From positions 1 through 9,998 of the forward strand of contig DYQV01000071.1 of assembly GCA_020719105.1 (NCBI GenBank): 9,998 nucleotides of DNA. Reading direction: 5' to 3'. This DNA comes from Rikenella microfusus (GTDB taxonomy: Bacteria; Bacteroidota; Bacteroidia; Bacteroidales; SZUA-534). Below the pieces are notes generated by a model. That model saw only the letters and a program-made list of their open reading frames with translations, was not told the origin of the DNA and did not search any database. Below are positions 1 through 6,400 of the stretch, one piece after another. Position numbers and translations under genes: made by a program. How positions within the stretch are numbered: position 1 is the first letter of the stretch; each line of letters starts with the position of its first letter.

Positions 1-14
1 CCAATATTGAGGTG

Positions 15-65
15 TAGCTTAATCGTCAGGATTATTAATGAATAATCCGGGTGAAAGCTATTTTT
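15..65 (+). terminator. Bulged long hairpin followed by five T's, candidate terminator of an upstream gene
   Basis: Outer arms TAGCTT (15-20) and AAGCTA (55-60) enclose TCA (26-28) with TGA (52-54), and an inner perfect 8-bp stem GGATTATT (29-36) with AATAATCC (41-48) closed by an AATG loop. AATCG (21-25) and GGG (49-51) are left as bulges. TTTTT follows at 61-65, which is the layout of a rho-independent terminator for + strand transcription entering from before the window. The gene it would serve is not visible. It could instead be part of a structured leader or a small RNA. The pairing is seen directly; the role is inferred. Confidence 0.45.
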
Positions 66-86
66 AAGAAGTTTTAAAAAGTGAAG

Positions 87-113
87 TTTGTTTTAATGAA
101 TTATTTAATTTTG
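87..113 (+). promoter_or_regulatory. Candidate Bacteroidota-type promoter for the TSUP gene
   Basis: TAATTTTG at 106-113 fits the Bacteroidota -7 consensus TAnnTTTG exactly. A TTTG at 87-90 could be the -33 element, but the 15-nt gap is shorter than the usual 19-21. Transcription would begin at about 118-121, giving a leader of about 50 nt before the TSUP start. Such short AT-rich matches arise by chance in a low-GC genome, so this is tentative. Confidence 0.35.
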
Positions 114-144
114 AAAACTATCTGCATAAACCAGGTAGTTTTTT
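114..144 (+). terminator. 11-bp hairpin with T-tract just before the TSUP gene
   Basis: AAAACTATCTG (114-124) pairs with CAGGTAGTTTT (132-142), including one T-G wobble, around the loop CATAAAC (125-131). The T-run spans 139-144, overlapping the 3' arm. The shape is that of a rho-independent terminator acting on + strand read-through from upstream. It ends 22 nt before the TSUP start. If transcription of TSUP starts upstream of 114 it would act as an attenuator; if it starts at about 120 the 5' arm would be incomplete and the hairpin would only block incoming transcripts. Confidence 0.5.
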
Positions 145-166
145 CATTACTAAAAACCACCTTTTT

Positions 167-955
167 ATGCAGGAAATGGATGTATATTTGGTTTTATTAA
201 CTTTAATTGCCGGTTTTTTTGCTGGTTTCATTAATACACTCGCAGGAAGCGGATCCACCATATCTCTGTCACTTCTTATGTTTTTAGGTATGCCGGCCAA
301 TGTTGCGAATGGCACCAACCGATTGATGATTCTGCTCAGCAGTATTGTGGGTGTGGCTAGTTTCAAACAGCAAGGGGCCATCAAGCGCCGCGAAAACTAC
401 CGGATAACCATTCCATCCATTGCCGGGGCTTTGCTTGGGGCTGTTTTGGCGGTGAGTATCGACGAAAGGATAATGACCCGCATTATCGGTGTTTTAATGG
501 TTTTCCTCTTTTTTGTTGTGGTTTATAAACCTGAAAAATGGGTGAAGGTAGCAAATCCGGATCATACCATTAAACTCAATTGGAGCCAGAACCTGGTTAT
601 GTTTTGCATAGGTTTTTATGGAGGGTTTATTCAGTTGGGAGTGGGTGTTTTTTTATTGGCAGGATTGGTTTTGAGTGTTGGGTACGACTTAATTAAAGCC
701 AATGTTCTTAAAATCCTGATTGTGCTGGTTTACACCCTTTTTATTCTACCGGTTTTTTTATGGAAGGGGCAAATTAATTTTTCCATAGGGTTAATTTTAG
801 CTGCCGGAAGCATGGTAGGAGCTTATTTGGCTTCCCGTTTTGCAGTGAGCTGGGGTCCAAAGTTTGTGCGATATATATTGTTGATAGTAATCCTGATTTC
901 AGCTATTAAGTTTTTAGGCATTTACGATTGGGTGAAAACTGCTGTTGTACTGTAG
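167..955 (+). CDS. TSUP / sulfite exporter TauE/SafE family membrane protein
   Basis: Predicted inner-membrane permease of 262 residues, the usual length for the family (PF01925). Almost the whole protein is hydrophobic, with roughly eight membrane segments. The two halves carry the internally duplicated signature: GFFAGFINTLAGSGS near residues 16-30, with its downstream NGTNR and F-K-Q-Q-G, and a second Gly-rich copy, GFYGGFIQLGVGVFL, near residue 149. Family members move sulfite, sulfonates, sulfoacetate or other organic anions, or have no known substrate, so no substrate is assigned. Two starts are possible, ATG at 167 (M-Q-E-M-D) and ATG at 176; neither has a properly spaced Shine-Dalgarno site, which is normal for Bacteroidota, and the longer form is given. 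It stands alone on the + strand, flanked by terminator-like hairpins upstream and a repeat-rich gap downstream. Confidence 0.9.
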   Translation: MQEMDVYLVLLTLIAGFFAGFINTLAGSGSTISLSLLMFLGMPANVANGTNRLMILLSSIVGVASFKQQGAIKRRENYRITIPSIAGALLGAVLAVSIDERIMTRIIGVLMVFLFFVVVYKPEKWVKVANPDHTIKLNWSQNLVMFCIGFYGGFIQLGVGVFLLAGLVLSVGYDLIKANVLKILIVLVYTLFILPVFLWKGQINFSIGLILAAGSMVGAYLASRFAVSWGPKFVRYILLIVILISAIKFLGIYDWVKTAVVL

Positions 956-1009
956 ATTCGTTGTTTTTTGGAATATTGAGAAGATGGGGGAAAGGTTGCA
1001 GGGTGGAAA

Positions 1010-1045
1010 GGTAACAGGGTACCAAGGTGTCAGGGTAACAGGGTA
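1010..1045 (+). repeat. 12-bp direct repeat GGTAACAGGGTA, two copies 24 bp apart
   Basis: GGTAACAGGGTA occurs identically at 1010-1021 and 1034-1045, separated by a related degenerate stretch containing AAGGTGTCAGGG. The spacing and the similarity of the intervening DNA suggest a short decayed tandem array. No protein-binding role can be supported. Confidence 0.75.
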
Positions 1046-1090
1046 AAAAAAATGGAATGATTGGAAGATGAGGAAATGGGAAAAGGGGAA

Positions 1091-1110
1091 CTCGCAGCGC
1101 CTGCTGCGAG
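1091..1110. repeat. GC-rich perfect inverted repeat, REP-like hairpin
   Basis: CTCGCAGC (1091-1098) and GCTGCGAG (1103-1110) form a perfect 8-bp stem closed by GCCT. It is the most GC-rich short stretch in the interval and is embedded in purine-rich DNA. No T-run follows on the + strand, and on the - strand the stem is followed by a mixed TTCCCCTTTT, so a rho-independent terminator is not well supported. Its size and composition resemble a single REP-type intergenic palindrome, which is inference. Confidence 0.65.
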
Positions 1111-1148
1111 AAGGTTAGCTGGGAAAATAATGTGAAGGATGAATAACT

Positions 1149-1212
1149 GGAAAGTTGGAAAGTTGGAATGGGGAAGTGGGGGAATGGGAAGTTGGAAAAT
1201 TGGGGAAATGGG
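1149..1212 (+). repeat. G-run-rich short repeat with GGAAAGTT units, possible G-quadruplex
   Basis: Two adjacent copies of GGAAAGTT (1149-1156, 1157-1164) grade into G-runs at 1170-1173, 1178-1182, 1186-1188, 1202-1205 and 1210-1212. Loops between successive runs are 4, 3, 13 and 4 nt. The 13-nt loop exceeds the canonical 7-nt limit, so a three-tetrad quadruplex is possible but not canonical. The other strand, which would be transcribed if tonB messages read through, is correspondingly C-rich. Confidence 0.5.
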
Positions 1213-1234
1213 ATAAAATAGTTGATGATTTGGG

Positions 1235-1269
1235 AATAAAATTCCTTAACCTATCAGTGATTGAAGGAA
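1235..1269 (-). terminator. Weak candidate terminator downstream of tonB
   Basis: On the - strand, beginning 2 nt after the tonB stop, TTCCTT (1269-1264) can pair with AAGGAA (1247-1242) across a 16-nt loop and is followed by TTTTATT (1241-1235). The stem is short and the loop long, so it is a weak rho-independent candidate. A competing 5-bp hairpin GGAAT/ATTCC lies at 1233-1245. Confidence 0.3.
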
Positions 1270-1270
1270 A

Positions 1271-2146
1271 TTATTGTAGGATAAAAATATAAGTAATTGT
1301 GCCCACTTGTTGAGGAGGAGCATTTTTATTTACATCAAATGTTGCTTTTAGTGCCGCTTTTTCGGCAGCTTGGTGTAGTGTTCTATCCGAGGTTGTAGTA
1401 CCTTTTCCACCCGAAGTTGCTTTAATAACATTTCCATTTTGATCAACAGTAACTTCCACCACTACCTTACCTTCCGATTTGCTTAAATATTCGGGTTTGG
1501 GTAACGATTTGCTGTTTCTGCCAGCAAGATTAAATGAAATTCCATCACCTCCGGTTGTTCCACCGGTTCGGTTTTTCGAGTTCACATCACCATTAGGGTC
1601 GCCTTGGTTGCCAATCCCTCCATTAACTCCTTCACCTTTTGTTCCACCATCGGGATTTTTACCGGCAAAGGCATTTTTGCCCCGGTCATTAATTGATTTC
1701 AGTTGCTGTTCTTTACGAATCCTTTCTTCTTCCTCGCGTTTGTTCTTTTCTAATTCTTCCTGCTGTTGACGTGCAATATCTTCTTCCATCTTTTTTTGTT
1801 CTAACGCTTCTTTTTCCTTTTTCTCCTGCCGTTTTTTTTCTTCGATAACAGCCGTTTGATCAAAATCCTGAGTCACTACTTCCTCTTCTTTATCATTATT
1901 TACAACGGGTTCTGTAATGCTAGGTTTTGGAGGAATTGGAACTTCTTCCACTTTTGTTGCTTCGGCAATTATGGGTTCTATTTCCCCTGAACCGGTTTCG
2001 GTGTTACCAAAGTTTATAAGAATTCCTTCTTCAACAGGAGGTGGAAAAGGTGCAGTAAAACCAAAAAACAGCAATAACCCTGTAAATGCCACAAGGAATA
2101 GTAGGGTACTAATAATACTGAACCGTTGTTCTTTGGTGGTACTCAT
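1271..2146 (-). CDS. tonB: TonB-family energy transducer, third gene of exbB-exbD-tonB
   Basis: 291 residues, starting at ATG 2146; an adjacent in-frame TTG at 2149 is rejected as less likely. The protein is anchored in the inner membrane by one helix (about 10-31), spans the periplasm and would transfer ExbBD-derived energy to outer-membrane receptors. After the helix come FPPPVEEGILINFG and GSGEIEP, a Bacteroidota hallmark, then a short Pro-rich part (about 67-80). A highly charged Glu/Lys/Arg/Gln segment (about 100-150) is probably a coiled coil. A Gly/Asn-rich linker (about 162-205) leads to a C-terminal TonB-type domain (about 215-291) with GKVVVEVTVDQNGNV, the AAEKAAL helix and final strand VGTITYIFILQ. 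The long charged helix also recalls TolA, but the C-terminal domain favours TonB. The start lies 7 nt after the exbD stop, so the two are almost certainly cotranscribed. Confidence 0.88.
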   Translation of the reverse strand: MSTTKEQRFSIISTLLFLVAFTGLLLFFGFTAPFPPPVEEGILINFGNTETGSGEIEPIIAEATKVEEVPIPPKPSITEPVVNNDKEEEVVTQDFDQTAVIEEKKRQEKKEKEALEQKKMEEDIARQQQEELEKNKREEEERIRKEQQLKSINDRGKNAFAGKNPDGGTKGEGVNGGIGNQGDPNGDVNSKNRTGGTTGGDGISFNLAGRNSKSLPKPEYLSKSEGKVVVEVTVDQNGNVIKATSGGKGTTTSDRTLHQAAEKAALKATFDVNKNAPPQQVGTITYIFILQ

Positions 2147-2153
2147 CAAACAA

Positions 2154-2564
2154 TTATTTTAAAGGAGCAGTAGCCAAAATTAACCTATATTGATGATCTT
2201 TAGCTATATTCATAACTTTTACTACATGTTCCATGGCTACACTTTTATCAACATGGAGCGAAATAGTGGGTGGTTCCGGATAGCTTGTAGCAGGACCTAC
2301 TTCTTTCACAATATATCGTTCCAAATCAAAAAAATCAACATAATTGCCTTCCACGGCATATTGCAAGTCTTTGGTAATGGAAACGGTAGTTATTGGTTTT
2401 GTTGCCATGGTTTGGTTATTGCTTTGTGGCAACAACAATTTCAAAGCATTGGGAGCAACCAAAGTTGAGGTAATCATGAAGAATATTAGCAATAAAAATA
2501 CTAAGTCAGACATGGACGACATGCTGAATTCTGCGGATATTTTAGTTTGACGTTTTAGTGACAT
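2154..2564 (-). CDS. exbD: ExbD/TolR-family biopolymer transport protein
   Basis: 136 residues from ATG 2564, the normal length for ExbD/TolR (PF02472). It partners the ExbB pentamer in the inner membrane as the proton-responsive subunit. A basic cytoplasmic start (SLKRQTK) leads to one membrane helix (about 20-40) that begins SMSDLVFLLLIFFMI. Asp20 matches in position the essential intramembrane aspartate of the family (Asp25 in E. coli ExbD). The periplasmic domain follows, with the LHVDK strand typical of the fold. An upstream in-frame TTG at 2579 would add five residues (MIITK) and is not preferred. The gene sits 64 nt after exbB and 7 nt before tonB. ExbD rather than TolR is chosen because a TonB gene follows. 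Confidence 0.9.
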   Translation of the reverse strand: MSLKRQTKISAEFSMSSMSDLVFLLLIFFMITSTLVAPNALKLLLPQSNNQTMATKPITTVSITKDLQYAVEGNYVDFFDLERYIVKEVGPATSYPEPPTISLHVDKSVAMEHVVKVMNIAKDHQYRLILATAPLK

Positions 2565-2628
2565 TTTTGTAATTATCAATTAATAATCAACAATTCGAAA
2601 TAGAAATATAGGATTAACTAGTTATCGG

Positions 2629-3330
2629 TTAACTTACCGGTTCGTTTAATAAATCCATAAATTCGGTAGTGCTTGCTTCCAGTTTATAAACAATCCGTGA
2701 AACACTGGCTACCAAGTAATTATAAGCAAAATAAGCTATAATTCCTACCACTAAACCTCCCACAGTAGTTATCATAGCCACATAAATACCATTTGAGAGT
2801 AACGAAATATCAATATTATTTCCGGCATGCGACATATTATAGAAAGCTTCAACCATTCCGATTACGGTTCCAAAAAAACCTATCATTGGAGCTCCTCCGG
2901 CGATGGTGGCTAAAGAAGGTAAGCTTTTTTCAAGTTTGGCGATTTCCAGGTTACCGATATTTTCAACCGCTGTGTTGATATCATTTAGGGGTCTTCCCAA
3001 ACGGGCGATTCCTTTTTCAATCATACGGGCTATTGGTGTATCAGTAGATTGGCATAGATTGGTGGCAGCCTCAATTTTGCCATCGTGTATGTAGTCTTTA
3101 ATTCGATTCATGAAGTTTGCATCTGTTTTTGAAGCATTCCGCAAAGCCATGTATCGTTCGAAAAAAATATAGACTGCAATGACAAGCAAAATAGCCAAAG
3201 GTATCATAACCCAACCGCCTTTAATTGCTAAATCGAAGGCTGAAAGGGAATTATCAACGGATTGGGTACTGCCTGTGTTCAATGCTTGTGATTGATTTAA
3301 AGTAACCTGAAGAAAAGCTGTTGCTATCAT
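2629..3330 (-). CDS. exbB: MotA/TolQ/ExbB-family proton channel protein
   Basis: 233 residues from ATG 3330. This is the multimeric inner-membrane channel subunit which, with ExbD, converts the proton gradient into movement of TonB. An N-terminal extension of about 35 residues, Gln/Ser/Thr-rich, precedes the first helix (about 40-58, GGWVMIPLAILLVIAVYIFF). A cytoplasmic domain (about 60-135) follows, with the characteristic ARMIEKGI...LEIAKLEKSL region. The two channel helices are at about 138-166 (GGAPMIGFFGTVIGMVEAF) and 177-206 (AMITTVGGLVVGIIAY), the conserved MotA/TolQ/ExbB domain (PF01618). It is the first gene of the leftward operon with exbD and tonB, and it begins 117 nt after the tamB stop. 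TolQ is the alternative name within the same family. Confidence 0.92.
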   Translation of the reverse strand: MIATAFLQVTLNQSQALNTGSTQSVDNSLSAFDLAIKGGWVMIPLAILLVIAVYIFFERYMALRNASKTDANFMNRIKDYIHDGKIEAATNLCQSTDTPIARMIEKGIARLGRPLNDINTAVENIGNLEIAKLEKSLPSLATIAGGAPMIGFFGTVIGMVEAFYNMSHAGNNIDISLLSNGIYVAMITTVGGLVVGIIAYFAYNYLVASVSRIVYKLEASTTEFMDLLNEPVS

Positions 3331-3392
3331 AAAATTATTTTTTGCGCTAATATATAAAAATAACGGAATAAATGGTTAAGTATTATTTATAG

Positions 3393-3416
3393 TTGATTTT
3401 TAGTAATTAAAATCAA
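3393..3416. repeat. 8-8-8 inverted repeat between tamB and exbB
   Basis: TTGATTTT (3393-3400) and AAAATCAA (3409-3416) are perfect inverted copies around an 8-nt spacer. On neither strand is it followed by a clear T-run, so it is a poor terminator. It could be a protein-binding site or a weak RNA hairpin in the 117-nt gap. The gap otherwise shows only AT-rich DNA, and no good TAnnTTTG box could be found for exbB, leaving open whether tamB and exbB share a transcript. Confidence 0.4.
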
Positions 3417-3447
3417 ATTCTAAGCAGGTTCTTTTTATTGAAGTAGT

Positions 3448-6400
3448 TTATGGAAGGCTGTCTTTTTCCTCCCTTTTAATCTCTATGTCATCGGGCTTTG
3501 TGGCGTATTCATTTTTAAATATTTTTTGCCTCAATTGATTGAAATTATCAAAATCCTCAGTATAAAAAATTCCCAGTCCTTGAGTGTAAGGTGCTTGTGA
3601 ATATTCAATATCGCTGTTTACTTTTTGAAAAGCCCGTAACCGGATATTTCCTTTTTTATTTACTTTATATTCAATCTGGAAGTCAGTGGTATAAGGATTT
3701 TTAGGAGTTGGTGAGGTTTGGTTTTGTTGTGTACTATAACCTACATTACCATTAACCGTTAACCGGTCGTTCCACAAATTGGTTGAAAGTGCCACTTCAT
3801 ATTCTTGTTCTGTTGTCTCTGTGCCGGGACGATATACAAATCCCAAATCAAAATCGGTGCTTATTTCTGAAACCCATTTGCTTAATTGGTTGGACATTAG
3901 TTCACTAACCGTTGTTGCAGTTAGATTGCCTGACGTATTGGTAGTATAACTTCCTTGATTTAAAGGCATAAATTTGTTCACCAATAGTAATGACAAAACT
4001 TGCTTGTTAATTTCTTCTTCCGGCAAGGTATTTATTTGATCAATGGCTGCTTCATTGGTATTTGCCGGCACTTGTACGGCAAATGAAATGGTTGGGTTTA
4101 TCAATTTGTCGGTCATTTTCAAATGACAATCCACCTCAACCTTTTTTTCTCTGTCGGCTTCTTCCGTAGTCAAATCGAAAACCGAAGCTTTTTTTATTTT
4201 GTAAACCGCATCAAGGTTTATAGTAGCATCAATTGGGTCACCCGACCAATTTACACTACTCCCGGATTGAATTTCAAACTTTTTGTTTATTACATTTTGA
4301 AGGGTAAAGGTGAATTCTCCTTTATTAATTCTGTAATCACCATACATAGCAAATCGATCATTGTCGGACTCCATATTTAAGCGGGCAAATCCATTGGCTT
4401 TTAATGCATCACCAATTTTTGGATCGAAAAGTATTTGCACTTCAGCTTCAGGAGTAACGGTTAAGTCAATAATCATACTTACTTCCGATTCTGGTTCCAA
4501 GTATTTTTTTGATTCTTCTTTTTCCTTTTTTTTCGTTTTATAAGGTTCAACAAATTCTATAAAACCGTTTTCCTGAATATCGCTTTTTCCTTCTAAGGGT
4601 ATAAAGAACTGTGAGTTCCTTAACGTGGTGGCAACAATATCAATTTTGGTGTCGTCCGATGGGCCGTAGATCTTTACATATCCGGATCCATAAACTTTTC
4701 CATAAAATAAAGGATTATCAGTAACTTTTGTATTTAAACCCAAAATTTGATTGGTAGTGAATCTTAAATTGGTTGAAAAATTACTGAATTTTTGATGTGA
4801 TATGGTCCCATTCATAACCAAATGGTTTTCATCTTTATCAAAAGCAGTAATTTTATTAAATTGAATTTCGTGATTGTGAAATGCTATGGAATCGCTAAAA
4901 TGATAATTTACCATTGTAGGAGTGACAGTTAATGAGGCTTGGTTCGCAAAAACATTACCCTCCCATTTTGGGTTAGTAAGTTCACCATAGACACGCACTA
5001 ATCCGCTAGCATGTCCCTTAAAATCAATAAAAGTCGGCTTTAAGAATGGTTCTAAAATTTTCAGGGATTGTTCATTGAATTGAACATTGCAATCAATTTC
5101 TTTTTTTATAGGTGAAACACTTCCATAGATAAAAACCCGGGTAATGGCGTCAATTTCCGAATTTAATTGAACTTTTAATTTCTTTTCATTTTTATCCCAA
5201 ATACTGGTAAAACGGGTGTCACCAATAAGTTCGTTATTCAGTGTTAATTTATTAATGGTAAAGTCAGAATTAATATGCAATTCGCCGGTGATATCGGTAA
5301 TTTTTGTTTTTCCCGATAAATTTCCATTAAATTGTAAACTTTCTTCATTTATAAGGGAATTCAAATGAGTTAAGCTAATGTTCTGAAAATTAAATAATAT
5401 GCTGTCATTGGGATTAGGGCTAAGTTTTCCATCGATGCTTAAATTAGAAGTTTTGTTATCAATTCTAAGATTTGAGAAAATATACGTTGCAGAATCTTTT
5501 AACAAATAACCTTTACTAATGTACCAAGTTGTATCAAGAACTATAATGTTTGACGGGAAAATATCAAGTTTTAAATCTGGTTTTTGTCTGTTTTCGTGGT
5601 TCGAAAAAGTTAGCAACGAATTCAAATTACCGCTATAATTGTTGTGTAACCAGTTGTTCCAGTTAAAATTGATGTCAATGCTGTCGTTATGTATTTTGAT
5701 GCTTGTGAGAAAATTTTTAAGTGAAGTATTTTCAAAGTACTTAAATTCTTTTGAGCTGAGATTGAGGTATAAGTTGGCTCCACGAGTATAAAGCTTCAGG
5801 TTCAAATCGTCAAGTTGCCGGTTATGAAATTCAAATTTATTGGTAAAGCAAGAGATACTAAGAAAGTCATTTGTGGCATTAAAACTTCCTGTAACAGTTG
5901 TACCTGGAGAGATTCGGTAACTCGGGAGAAACATTTCTGTTATGGGATGGGGATAGTTTGCTACTATTGTAAATGAGAAATTATTGTAACTATCTTTTAA
6001 TGCAGTTTTAATTCCTAAGGATGGAATGTAGGAATTTAAAAGGGATTCTACCCCTTGAACCAGTGATAAAGAATTGTAATGACCTTCCAATTCAGCCGTA
6101 ACATATTCTGAATTAAAAGTCAATTTTCTTCCATTTTCCGTTAAATTTATTGCTATGGTAATGCTATCTGTGGCAAAATAGGAGGTATCCTTAAAGTAAT
6201 ACAAATCAGTAAGAGTAATATTTCCTGCAGTGTTTTCAAATTTATTGCCAATAAAGTTGGCATTCAAATTCATTGAAAGGTTGGCCGTGGAATCTGATGT
6301 TGTTATCCCCAATTCATATAAGTTAGCAGAATACAGATTCATTGAAAAATTGTAGGAAGGGATGGTATCTAAATTTAAAACCCCATCAAAATCGAACCTG

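Larger units (their letters stand above)
956..1270. other. Gene-free purine-biased intergenic interval between convergent TSUP and tonB
   Basis: No plausible reading frame lies here. From about 981 to 1230 the + strand is dominated by G and A with very few C outside one palindrome, unlike the AT-rich intergenic DNA elsewhere in the window. It consists of short degenerate G-rich words (GGGTAACAGGG, GGAAAGTT, GGGGAAGTGGGGG, GGGGAAATGGG), described separately. It lies between the ends of two convergent genes, a tolerant site for repeat spread. No function is assigned. Confidence 0.8.

Noticed and set aside
11..60. tRNA-like beginning (GGTGTAGCTTAATCGTCAGG)
   Set aside because: It resembles a tRNA D-arm, but no anticodon stem or T-arm (GGTTCGA-type) follows. 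The bases instead form a single nested hairpin.
1479..1769. 96-residue open frame on the + strand inside tonB
   Set aside because: It is antisense to the Gly-rich linker and charged coil of tonB. The Pro/Ser-rich translation is what such codons give on the other strand, and it has no family features.
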